A stretch of 48,924 nucleotides of DNA from an uncultured Clostridium sp. Lineage in GTDB: Bacteria; Bacillota; Clostridia; Lachnospirales; Lachnospiraceae. The notes below the pieces were generated by a model that was not told where the DNA came from, searched no databases, and saw only the letters and a list, made by a program, of their open reading frames with translations. The translations under genes and the position numbers were made by a program. The DNA lies in contig CAKSBP010000028.1 of NCBI GenBank assembly GCA_934438135.1, positions 1 to 48,924 on the forward strand, read 5' to 3'. Of the stretch, positions 26,017 through 34,365 are shown piece by piece; the first letter of the stretch is position 1, and each line of letters opens with the position of its first letter.

Positions 26017-27622
26017 ATTGATGCACCTGCCCTTCCGTCACAATTCCATCCTGGATATTCCGCATAATTTTCCGTACGCTGGTGGTATAGAAATACTGGT
26101 TTTCGCAGAACTCCTGCACATTCCCCATAGAAAGCATAGTTCCATCAAAAAGCATTCCCGTGGTTTTCGCATACTCGGCGCAGAAATCAATATCATGGGA
26201 TGCAAGAATAATCGTCGTTCCCTCTTCATTCAGCCGACGAAGTACCTTTCCCAGCTGTTCCCTCTTCATTTTATCAATTCCTTTCGTCGGTTCATCCAAT
26301 AGAAGAATTTTCGGTTTTCGCAGCAACACTTTGGCAAATGCTGCCATCTGCTGCTGTCCTCCCGATAAGTCATATGGATGTCTGAAAAGTACTTCCTTCA
26401 GACCGAGCAGTTCTACTACATCCTGAATTTCATAGGAAACAGTTTCCAAATCTTCTTTTACTGTACTTTTCAAAAACAATGTCTGTGGATTCTGTGGCAG
26501 CAATCCAATTTCTTTTGGAATTTGACCTCTTCCTGCTTTTTTATTTTGTATCAGTACTTTTCCCCGATAAGGCTTTGTAAGATTGCAGAGAATATTTAAT
26601 AATGTACTTTTCCCTTGTCCATTCGCTCCTAAAATGGCAAGAAAATCTCCCTCATTTATGAACATAGAAAAGTCACGTAAAATATCCTTTCCCTCTTTTT
26701 CATAGCGGAACCAGATATTTTTCACTTCCAGAATCGGTTTCTTCTGCATTGTAGGAGGCAGTTCATTCTTTTTAAAAACCACATTCTTTTTCCTGTCTGC
26801 CTGACTTTTAGTTAAACTATCCTTCGCCTGCCGAATTGTCCTGCAATTATAATCGTTGCACATCCGCACCGGTATTTTCACCTGAGATGGAAGCAGGTCA
26901 AAATACGGCTTCTTCTCTTCTGCTAAAAATTTTGTTACTTTCTCTGGCTGATCTACCATCAAAAGTTTTCCTTCTTCCATAACCAGACAGCGATCTGCCC
27001 GTGGGTAAACCTCATCCAGACGATGCTCTGACATAAAAATCGTTGTTTGAAATTCCTCATTAATTCTGGAAAGCAGTTCTATAAATTTTTGTGCTGCAAT
27101 CGGATCTAACTGGGATGTTGGTTCATCCAATAAAAGCAGCTCAGGCTGAACAATCATTACCGATGCGAGATTTAAAATCTGCTTCTGTCCGCCAGATAAT
27201 TCGTGTACTGACTTATGGAACCAGTCTGTGATTCCGAAAAATGCTGCGAGTTCTGACACCCGATTCCGGATTTCCTCTGATTTCACACCCAGGTTTTCCA
27301 ATGTAAAAGCCAGTTCATGCCATACCTTATCCGTTACAATCTGATTATCCGGATTTTGAAATACAAAACCGGTACGAAGTGCTTCTTCCCTCTTGGAAAG
27401 TTCAGAAATATCACTTCCATTCACCAAAATTTTCCCTGTTTTTCTGCCAGCTGGGCAAATAGAAGGTTTTAACTGACGAAGCAGAGTGGATTTCCCACAT
27501 CCTGTCTCTCCAAATAGAAGAAGAAATTCTCCTTTTTCCATTGAAAAGCTAATTTCCGAAAGACTGTCTGTCTCTGCCCCGGGATATCGGAATGTTACAT
27601 TCTGGATATCGATAAATGCCAT
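25994..27622 (-). CDS. Fused ECF transporter ATPase (A1-A2)
   Basis: A 542-residue protein with two ATPase domains in one chain. First half (1-230): GETGCGKST, LSGGQKQIL, LLLLDEPTSQLD. Second half (290-515): GANGQGKST, LSGGQQQM, ILLLDEPTKGID. Both catalytic Glu residues are present, so both sites look active. GGAGG lies 7 bases before the ATG. The gene overlaps both the T-component gene before it and the S gene after it, indicating tight translational coupling. Confidence 0.92.
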   Translation of the reverse strand: MAFIDIQNVTFRYPGAETDSLSEISFSMEKGEFLLLFGETGCGKSTLLRQLKPSICPAGRKTGKILVNGSDISELSKREEALRTGFVFQNPDNQIVTDKVWHELAFTLENLGVKSEEIRNRVSELAAFFGITDWFHKSVHELSGGQKQILNLASVMIVQPELLLLDEPTSQLDPIAAQKFIELLSRINEEFQTTIFMSEHRLDEVYPRADRCLVMEEGKLLMVDQPEKVTKFLAEEKKPYFDLLPSQVKIPVRMCNDYNCRTIRQAKDSLTKSQADRKKNVVFKKNELPPTMQKKPILEVKNIWFRYEKEGKDILRDFSMFINEGDFLAILGANGQGKSTLLNILCNLTKPYRGKVLIQNKKAGRGQIPKEIGLLPQNPQTLFLKSTVKEDLETVSYEIQDVVELLGLKEVLFRHPYDLSGGQQQMAAFAKVLLRKPKILLLDEPTKGIDKMKREQLGKVLRRLNEEGTTIILASHDIDFCAEYAKTTGMLFDGTMLSMGNVQEFCENQYFYTTSVRKIMRNIQDGIVTEGQVHQFENQEIE

Positions 27623-28509
27623 ACCATTTCCTCCTTTATGTCTATCATCAATGGAAGCAGGGTAAATATAAGATATGCCGCATACAAAATCTTTTCTTTC
27701 CCAAATGCAGGCTGAATCGAGATTTCCGGAAAATAGACTGCATGAAAACTACCATGATACACTGCCAATCCTGCAGCTGTCAAAAGCAAAAGCTCCACTG
27801 CCGCCATCTGTTTATCCAGTCTGGTAAACCTGCTGTTTGTATAATATGTTCTTCCTCTTAATCCAAAACCACGGGCTTTCATAGAATCCGACGTCTCCAG
27901 TGCATTTTCCAATGCCCACGTAATCAGTCCAGATAAAATTTCAATACCATGGATAATGCGATCCAACACATTTCCCTGAGAAGTGTCACAGCCAACTCCC
28001 TTCTGTGCAGCTTTTATTTTTTTCAACTGTGCCCGATACATTGGTACAAAACGTAGAGAAATGGTGAATAATAATGCAAACACCGGAACCGTATGAGACA
28101 ACACGCAGATAATTTTGTCGCTGGTCATAATCTTGTTGAAAATAGAAAACTCCAGCAGCATATCGTATAACATGACTCCAGCAGCAAAACCATACACAAT
28201 GGCCTCTTTTGTCACTGGATTCTCATTGAGATAAAACAAAATTGTGGCTCCTTGATGATTAAACAAAGGATTTAATATCGTTGTCAGCACAATGAGAAAC
28301 AATAATTTTATATTAAAAATCAACTGGCTGGCTCCGACTAAATAAATCGAATATACAAAGGATGCCACTGCCCCTGCCAAAAGCACTGCCGGATGCTGCA
28401 CACATACAGTAAACACCATAATTCCAGCAAAGTATACAAAATTTACGAAGGGATTCATTCTTGCAAACAAGGATTTATTTTGTACCGCCAATCCACTCAC
28501 ACCCCACAT
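27595..28509 (-). CDS. ECF transporter T component
   Basis: A 304-residue integral membrane protein of the EcfT/CbiQ family. It has several helices and the conserved coupling motif with Ala-Arg-Gly in DSMKARGFGLRGR (about residues 218-230), which contacts the ATPases. It couples ATP hydrolysis to toppling of the S component. Its start overlaps the end of the upstream DUF4430 gene, and its end overlaps the ATPase gene. Confidence 0.9.
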   Translation of the reverse strand: MWGVSGLAVQNKSLFARMNPFVNFVYFAGIMVFTVCVQHPAVLLAGAVASFVYSIYLVGASQLIFNIKLLFLIVLTTILNPLFNHQGATILFYLNENPVTKEAIVYGFAAGVMLYDMLLEFSIFNKIMTSDKIICVLSHTVPVFALLFTISLRFVPMYRAQLKKIKAAQKGVGCDTSQGNVLDRIIHGIEILSGLITWALENALETSDSMKARGFGLRGRTYYTNSRFTRLDKQMAAVELLLLTAAGLAVYHGSFHAVYFPEISIQPAFGKEKILYAAYLIFTLLPLMIDIKEEMVWHLSISRM

Positions 28510-29881
28510 CTTTTCCTAAATCACAGGTATAACGCCAGCAAATCTCATCTCCGTCCTCAAGCATATAACGGGAACATCCATAATTCGGATACCAGCCGTT
28601 TACTTTGTACATCCAGCCAGAGTATCTTCCACAGTCAAACTCATACAGATTATGAATTCCTTCTATATAATTAGAGTTATAAATAGGCGTCATAGAATAT
28701 TCCATCTGAATGCTTTCCTTTTTCGTTTCTCGAAGCAGAACATCAAATACCGATTCCCCTTCATAGAAAATAACCGTCCGTTTCTTCATAATCCAGCCAT
28801 CTTTTGGTACATAGGATTCCTTTTCTTTTTCAAGATCCTTTTTATTATCCAGAATAGTCTTACAGTCAATAGAAAGAGTACAGGTATGCGGTTTGTTATA
28901 ATTTATCTTGGCACTTCCTGGCTCTACTGGAAGAGGTTTTCCTGCCGGCACTGGATCCGTTAAATATTGATCCTGTCCCGTCTGAGTTCCATCGGAAATC
29001 TTCCGTAATGCGGCAGATGCATACATAAGGCTTTCCGATTCCGTACTTGGCTTCTTATCATTTATATATTTTCCACCACTGCCAGAACCAGAAGAACTAT
29101 TAGAATGAGAGCTATTTCCTGAATGATTCTTGCCTGTGCTGCCTCCACCAGAATTGGAATGATTCGAACCAGATGGATTCTTTACACTAGAATTATTATT
29201 TTCATGATTCGTCCCCGCTCTGTTATTCTCCGATTTTCCAGAATCTTTTTTTGTCTTTTCATCAGAGACTTTCCTTGTTCCATTCTGTTGTTTTACGGTC
29301 TGACCACCTTGTAGTTTTGTATTATGAACACCTGCTGCCAGGTAGAAAATTCCCTTTGTTTCCTGAACTTCATAGGTTACTTCTATTTTTCCGTCATTAT
29401 CATTAACAATAGGATCCATCACATAAACCAAATGGTTGTTCCAAATCTGGTATAGTTTAATATCCTTATTTTTCCAGTTTTTCAGTTTTAAAGTCAGCTG
29501 TGGATGACCATTCAACTTTACATTCTCTTTAAAATAATAACCGAGCACCTCTGTAGCGCCGGTTTGCTTTCTGACATAATCATCATAATCGCTGGTAAAC
29601 GTAATATTTAAATCCGTTTTTTTACTGCCAGTGACCATATTTTCTGCATAAAACCACTCATAATCTGCCTTATCCGACGTTCCTGTCAAAGTCAGCATAT
29701 TATGTTCTTTCTTAGCCTCTTGAAATGCCTGCGTAACTTTTTTGTCACCAACATCCATTCTATCCGGAACATTTTGGACTTTCATGGTATACAATTTATA
29801 GCTCCCAAGTATCACAAGGATAAGAATAGGAAGGATTACTCTTCCATATTTGATTAATTTACGCTTTGTTTCTTCTTTCAC
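28475..29881 (-). CDS. Membrane-anchored protein with transcobalamin-like C-terminal domain (DUF4430)
   Basis: About 468 residues from a GTG at 29881 (AGGAG 4-5 bases upstream; the frame reaches 29908). One membrane anchor (about 12-32), an extracellular beta-rich domain (about 45-200), a long flexible linker rich in Ser, Gly and Asn (about 200-290), and a C-terminal domain (about 335-465). The last has the DUF4430 features: a strand-loop with EGESVFDVLLRET, a GWMYKVNGWYPNYGC segment and EDGDEICWRYTCDLG. DUF4430 is related to the C-terminal domain of human transcobalamin. Likely a tethered corrinoid-binding protein delivering substrate to the ECF complex encoded next. Confidence 0.78.
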   Translation of the reverse strand: MKEETKRKLIKYGRVILPILILVILGSYKLYTMKVQNVPDRMDVGDKKVTQAFQEAKKEHNMLTLTGTSDKADYEWFYAENMVTGSKKTDLNITFTSDYDDYVRKQTGATEVLGYYFKENVKLNGHPQLTLKLKNWKNKDIKLYQIWNNHLVYVMDPIVNDNDGKIEVTYEVQETKGIFYLAAGVHNTKLQGGQTVKQQNGTRKVSDEKTKKDSGKSENNRAGTNHENNNSSVKNPSGSNHSNSGGGSTGKNHSGNSSHSNSSSGSGSGGKYINDKKPSTESESLMYASAALRKISDGTQTGQDQYLTDPVPAGKPLPVEPGSAKINYNKPHTCTLSIDCKTILDNKKDLEKEKESYVPKDGWIMKKRTVIFYEGESVFDVLLRETKKESIQMEYSMTPIYNSNYIEGIHNLYEFDCGRYSGWMYKVNGWYPNYGCSRYMLEDGDEICWRYTCDLGKDVGCEWIGGTK

Positions 29882-29910
29882 AACTCTCCTGCCTGTGTGC
29901 TGCGACACAC

Positions 29911-29956
29911 AAAAAAATAACTGCAGGCTGTGTACGCAAATTTACACAACCTGCTT
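29911..29956. terminator. Intra-operon terminator between the two DUF4430 genes
   Basis: GCAGGCTGTGTA (29923-29934) pairs with TACACAACCTGC (29943-29954), one mismatch. On the minus strand a seven-T tract follows after AGTTA; on the plus strand TTTTTT follows directly. It would make the first gene of the operon more abundant than the ECF genes. Confidence 0.65.
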
Positions 29957-29974
29957 TTTTATTTCCCTCTAAAA

Positions 29975-32638
29975 TCAGGATTTTATAACAGGAAATTTCT
30001 GTGCAGAAACAAAGTAGTCTACAATAGCAAGAGCATCTAAACTGTCAATGCTACTGTCACCATTTACATTATATTTTAAGATTAAATCAGAAGTAATCTC
30101 TTTCTGAGCTTTTCTAAGCCAAAGAGATACTTCATTTAATGCATCCTGTGCATCAATGACACCATCACCATTTGTATCTGCAAGTTTCAATGAATTCATA
30201 GTAGTATCTTTGTAAATTTTATAATTTTCTACAGCATTCAGCTGCTCTAAAGTTATATTCTTATCTACAACCATCAGATAGGTTCTTTCCCCACTATAAT
30301 CGGTAAAGTCAGAAGAAAAGTATAATTTTGAGTAATCTGTGGCACTAGAAAGCTGGAAGCCGATTTCATTGGAAACCGTATCAACTCCAGCAATCACAAC
30401 TTTCACTGCTTTTTTATCTGCTGGAATCAAGTCATCTCCAGAACCGGTATACAGAACCGTTGCACTAACATCTACTGTAACTAATGGAATATCTACGCTA
30501 ACAGTTTTTGATGCCATTTCCTTATATTCCTTTGAACCCGTGATTTCACGAAGGGAATTAAGGCCTACCGTAATCTTATCTGTATCTTTCAAGGCATTTT
30601 TTAATTTACAGGTAATTACAACTGCATTCTTTTCAGAAGCAGAAAGAACGGTTAAGGCTTTGCCTGAATTTAAATCTCCATATACAAAACGTAATTTTCC
30701 TGAATCAACATTCCAAGTCATGGAACCTCCACTGATATTGCTGGATGCAGAAACATCTGTTACTTCAATTGTATCTGGAATATTAACCACACCATCCAGC
30801 ATCTTCATGCTGTCTGCATAAGAATCTGCCTGAAGCTGAATAGTAAATTCTGTACCTTTTATATTTTCAACAAATTCTGGAACCGAAATTCCTGCTGTAT
30901 TTCCAGCAGCAATCTGATTCACAGTAGAATCTTTTATCTGGGTATCTGTCATATCATAAAGTGTTGTCTTTCCTTCCAGCAGACGTTCATATGCTGCTAA
31001 GGCATAACCTGCCTGCTCGGTTGCCATCTGATTGCTGGTTGTTCCTGTGTGTGCAAAACTAAGTGTATCTCCAGTCTTTACAGCAAAAGACATTAGATTT
31101 GATAACAGCCAGGAACCATCTTCTTTCACAAAACGGGAATCTTTTGCTGGATCAATTCCTAATGCACAAAGTGCACAGATAACCTGAGCAACGGATTCCG
31201 AATTCACGGTTCCCCAGGAAGCGAATCCGCCCTCTTCATTCTGTAAGGAAGAAAGCTTTGCTAATCCTTCATCTACTGCTGCTTTGACATCTAAATCAGA
31301 ACTATAATATGGTGCCAGACTCTGAATTGCCATAGCTGTAATATCTGGATCAGCTGCTGTTCCGGACAACGCCCAGCCGCCTCCATCTAGTTTTTGAGAT
31401 AAAATATAAGAAATCAGCTTTTCTCTGCTATTCTGTGTACGGCCATCCGCCACTGCTGGAACTTCATATTTTAAGGTATCCAATGCAATCAGTGCAAAAA
31501 TTCCGCCATTAATTCCCTGCCAAATGGTATTCTCATAATCCGCCAATGGTTTCACCAAATTATAACCTTCATAGTCCGTTGCATCCACCCCTAACGATGC
31601 CAGTGCAATCATAACTCTGGAATATTCCGTCAGTTTTTTGGAATGAAGAACACCTTTTTTCCCCTTTACATAAGCAGATAAATTGGATAAATATGTATTT
31701 TTAAAATCTGCTGTGATTTTACCGGAACGTGCCAGCTGTAAAACTGCCCATTCTCCACCAATAGAGCCACAAGTTGGATTCGTTACACTGCCCAGCAGAT
31801 AATCTGCTGTTTTACTAGTAGCATCTGCAATGGTATACGACAGTGTTTTTACATTTGCAGCAGCACTGTTATCGGTACTATAAGAATTTATTGCTGTTAC
31901 AAGAGCCTCTTTTGCTGCATCTACCTTTGTCTGAGTTTCTTCTACCGTAGAAGCCACAGCATATGCGTTGTCATAAACAGACTGATTATAAGAAATGAAA
32001 CTGGTTCCAAGCTGATTTGCCTGTGCCAGTGCTTTGATTAACTGTGTCTTATCTGGTTCACTGTAATATGGTTCATTTCCCCATCCAGTATTATAGCCAA
32101 GGTCAGCTCCATATCCCCAAAGAGTAAATGCCCAACGGATAACATCTCCGTCTTTTACTTCGTATGCCGCACAGCTTCGATCAATCATCGTATTATTTAC
32201 GGTAATCATCCAGCCTGACATACTAGAGTAATCAAATTCACCAAGATAATCATCACTATTTCCATCATTCTCCTCATTAGATGGTCCTCCATTTTCTGTA
32301 ATGAATGATGGAATATTTACTTTTCCAGTGTCTGCACCTTTGATAGCTGCTAAATAAAGGTTGCCTTCAGACAGACTCCCTGTACTCTCATACTCAATAT
32401 TTTTCTCTTTGAATAATGTCATTAATGCATCGCCTGCAGTTTCTCCATCTTTAATTTCAACTAAAGTAGGCTCTACAAAATAACCCTGTCCTATAGTAAA
32501 ACGTTCAATACATACTGTAACATATTTCTTTTCTTCTGCACTTACTTTTACATTTGTAAATGTAAAAGAAGTTACGACAAATACAAATGCCATAAATACA
32601 CAGAATAAACTCTGTGCTGCTTTTGTCCATTTTTTCAT
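29975..32638 (-). CDS. Secreted transcobalamin-like protein: DUF4430, alpha/alpha-barrel, cohesin-like domain, dockerin
   Basis: About 887 residues. Numbered from an ATG at 32650: signal peptide to 38 (VKVSAEE); DUF4430/transcobalamin C-terminal-like domain 42-185 (DGETAGDALMTLF, SGWMITVNNTMIDRS, VKDGDVIRWAFTLWG); helical stretch 195-260; terpenoid-cyclase-like alpha/alpha-barrel repeats 265-560 (LDGGGWALSGTAADPDITAMAIQ, EEGGFASWG); cohesin-like beta domain 598-720; small beta domain 722-820; type I dockerin 823-885 with two Ca-binding repeats (DTNGDGVIDAQDALNEV and NVNGDSSIDSLDALAIV). Barrel plus this beta domain is the architecture of transcobalamin/intrinsic factor, in reverse order. GGAGG touches the ATG at 32650, so the ATG at 32638 may be the real start. 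A cobalamin riboswitch precedes it. Confidence 0.82.
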   Translation of the reverse strand: MKKWTKAAQSLFCVFMAFVFVVTSFTFTNVKVSAEEKKYVTVCIERFTIGQGYFVEPTLVEIKDGETAGDALMTLFKEKNIEYESTGSLSEGNLYLAAIKGADTGKVNIPSFITENGGPSNEENDGNSDDYLGEFDYSSMSGWMITVNNTMIDRSCAAYEVKDGDVIRWAFTLWGYGADLGYNTGWGNEPYYSEPDKTQLIKALAQANQLGTSFISYNQSVYDNAYAVASTVEETQTKVDAAKEALVTAINSYSTDNSAAANVKTLSYTIADATSKTADYLLGSVTNPTCGSIGGEWAVLQLARSGKITADFKNTYLSNLSAYVKGKKGVLHSKKLTEYSRVMIALASLGVDATDYEGYNLVKPLADYENTIWQGINGGIFALIALDTLKYEVPAVADGRTQNSREKLISYILSQKLDGGGWALSGTAADPDITAMAIQSLAPYYSSDLDVKAAVDEGLAKLSSLQNEEGGFASWGTVNSESVAQVICALCALGIDPAKDSRFVKEDGSWLLSNLMSFAVKTGDTLSFAHTGTTSNQMATEQAGYALAAYERLLEGKTTLYDMTDTQIKDSTVNQIAAGNTAGISVPEFVENIKGTEFTIQLQADSYADSMKMLDGVVNIPDTIEVTDVSASSNISGGSMTWNVDSGKLRFVYGDLNSGKALTVLSASEKNAVVITCKLKNALKDTDKITVGLNSLREITGSKEYKEMASKTVSVDIPLVTVDVSATVLYTGSGDDLIPADKKAVKVVIAGVDTVSNEIGFQLSSATDYSKLYFSSDFTDYSGERTYLMVVDKNITLEQLNAVENYKIYKDTTMNSLKLADTNGDGVIDAQDALNEVSLWLRKAQKEITSDLILKYNVNGDSSIDSLDALAIVDYFVSAQKFPVIKS

Positions 32639-32769
32639 ATGATTATTCATCCTCCGCTAAATCTGTGTTAACCAGTTACCTGACAGATTCATGCTAAGGA
32701 TCGTGCATGATAAACATAAAAAATGACATAAGAAAAAAACACTCCTTTCCTTACCAAAGTCTTGTTTTG

Positions 32770-32945
32770 CGAAAAACACAGGCAGGTCTACGGACTTAGC
32801 TTCTACCAGTCATTTCACCTTCTCACATCTTACGATGCAATGGTATGTTGAAATGCTGTCTGCATTACCGTTGTGTAGGCAGTTCCGGATTCCAACCGGA
32901 TTCCCTATTCTCCCTTTCCGTAAAAAGGGCACCTGCATTTTTATC
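32770..32945 (-). promoter_or_regulatory. Cobalamin (B12) riboswitch
   Basis: Read on the minus strand the leader has the cobalamin-element core: GCAGGTGCC (closing stem), AAAGGGAGAATAGGGAATCC, then the hairpin CCGG-TTGGAAT-CCGG with AACTGCC, a variable arm, and the 3' block AAGTCCGTAGACCTGCC that pairs back with GCAGGT. It lies about 120 bases before the transcobalamin-like gene. In known cases cobalamin binding represses the downstream genes. No obvious terminator follows, so control may be at the ribosome binding site. Confidence 0.9.
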
Positions 32946-32974
32946 ACTTCATTATATTGATACTCTACCTGTCT

Positions 32975-33004
32975 ATATTACACCTTTTTTAGGGAAGGCG
33001 TCAA
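32975..33004 (-). promoter_or_regulatory. Promoter of the B12 uptake operon
   Basis: On the minus strand TTGACG (32999-33004) and TAATAT (32975-32980) are separated by 18 bases, placing the transcript start just before the riboswitch. Confidence 0.6.
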
Positions 33005-33090
33005 GGTGAAAGCAGATGTATAAAAAATTCGCTTTGAATTTACATTCATAATAGTTATTTTCTCGATATTTTAATCCAAAATTTTATGTC

Positions 33091-33124
33091 AGAAAAGATG
33101 CCTGCATATTTCCTGCAGGCATCC
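33091..33124 (-). terminator. Terminator of the lactaldehyde reductase gene
   Basis: GATGCCTGC (33097-33105) pairs perfectly with GCAGGCATC (33115-33123); on the minus strand TTTTCT follows. Confidence 0.75.
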
Positions 33125-33148
33125 AAATTTTCATTTTCTTCTATTCTA

Positions 33149-34297
33149 TTATAAAAGAGACTCATATAATTTCGTAATATCTTCCACACTGGTTTCTTTT
33201 GGATTTCCAGGTCTGCATGCATCATCATAAGCAGACTGCGCAAGAAACCCAATATCTTCTTTCTTCACAATTTCTTTTAAGTCTGCTGGAATGCCAACAT
33301 CAGAAGCTAATTTTTTTACTGCATCAATGGCTGCTTTTCTGTATTCTTCCTGATTCATGGCATCTACCCCTTCAACCCCCATCACTCTGGCGATTTCACG
33401 GTATTTTTCACCCGTTGCTTCTGCATTATACTCCATAACAGTAGGAAGAATAATTGCATTTGCCACACCATGAGGCGTATCATAAAGTGCTCCTAGCGGA
33501 TGTGCCATGGAATGCACAATTCCAAGTCCCACATTAGAGAATCCCATTCCAGCTATGTATTGACCAAGTGCCATGCCCTCGCGGCCATCGCTTGTATTTT
33601 CTACGGCACCTCTTAAGTTTTTCGCAATGATTTCAATTGCTTTCAAATGAAACATGTCCGACATTTCCCATGCACCAGCTGTAATATATCCCTCAATTGC
33701 ATGCGTCAAGGCATCCATACCAGTTGCTGCGGTCAATCCTTTTGGCATAGAAGCCATCATTTCTGGATCAACAAATGCTACAACCGGAATATCATGTACA
33801 TCTACACAAACCATTTTACGGTTTTTCTCGGCATCCGTAATAACATAATTAATCGTAACTTCAGCAGCTGTACCTGCTGTTGTCGGAACAGCAAAAACAG
33901 GAACGGATTTCTTTTTTGTCGGTGCCACTCCTTCCAGGCTCCGGATATCTGAAAACTCTGGATTTTCTACTACAATGCCAATTCCTTTGGCTGTATCAAT
34001 TGGAGAGCCTCCACCAATGGCAATAATATAATCTGCATCTGCATCTTTAAATGCTTGAACACCATTCTGGACATTTTCGATCGTTGGATTTGCTTTAATA
34101 TCAGAGTAAATTTCATAGGCCATGCCCGCTTCATCTAATAAATCTGTTACTTTTTTCGTTACACCATGTTTTAAAATAGAAGGTCCTGTACAAACCAATG
34201 CCTTTTTGTATCCTCTTGCAGAAACCTCTTCCGGAATCTTACTGACAGCCCCATTTCCATGATAAGATGTTTCATTTAATATAAATCTGTTTACCAT
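33149..34297 (-). CDS. fucO: Iron-dependent alcohol dehydrogenase, lactaldehyde reductase-like
   Basis: About 382 residues from the ATG at 34297 (AGGAGG at 9 bases; the ATG at 34306 touches the RBS). Strong resemblance to E. coli FucO along its length: MVNRFILNETSYHGNGAV at the start, IAIGGGSPIDTAKGIGI (NAD binding), SLEGVAPT, and metal ligands in TGMDALTHAIEGYITAGAW and VHSMAHPLGALYDTPHG. FucO reduces L-lactaldehyde to 1,2-propanediol in fucose or rhamnose fermentation. No fucose genes are nearby, so a broader role as alcohol dehydrogenase is possible. Propanediol use often needs B12, but a link to the neighbouring B12 operon is only suggestive. Confidence 0.85.
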   Translation of the reverse strand: MVNRFILNETSYHGNGAVSKIPEEVSARGYKKALVCTGPSILKHGVTKKVTDLLDEAGMAYEIYSDIKANPTIENVQNGVQAFKDADADYIIAIGGGSPIDTAKGIGIVVENPEFSDIRSLEGVAPTKKKSVPVFAVPTTAGTAAEVTINYVITDAEKNRKMVCVDVHDIPVVAFVDPEMMASMPKGLTAATGMDALTHAIEGYITAGAWEMSDMFHLKAIEIIAKNLRGAVENTSDGREGMALGQYIAGMGFSNVGLGIVHSMAHPLGALYDTPHGVANAIILPTVMEYNAEATGEKYREIARVMGVEGVDAMNQEEYRKAAIDAVKKLASDVGIPADLKEIVKKEDIGFLAQSAYDDACRPGNPKETSVEDITKLYESLL

Positions 34298-34330
34298 AAA
34301 TAACATCCTCCTCTGTTCTTATTTATTTTA

Positions 34331-34358
34331 TTATAACAGGACGTCTGAAGACGCCCTG
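34331..34358 (-). terminator. Terminator of the lipoprotein gene
   Basis: CAGGACGTC (34337-34345) and GACGCCCTG (34350-34358) form a stem with a TGAA loop. On the minus strand it is followed by TTATAATAAAAT, a weak T tract that could also hold the -10 box of the gene downstream. Confidence 0.5.
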
Positions 34359-34365
34359 AAATAAA

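Noticed and set aside
30339..30821. A 160-codon plus-strand frame within the transcobalamin-like gene
   Set aside because: Antisense to the cohesin-like region; no RBS and no recognisable domain.
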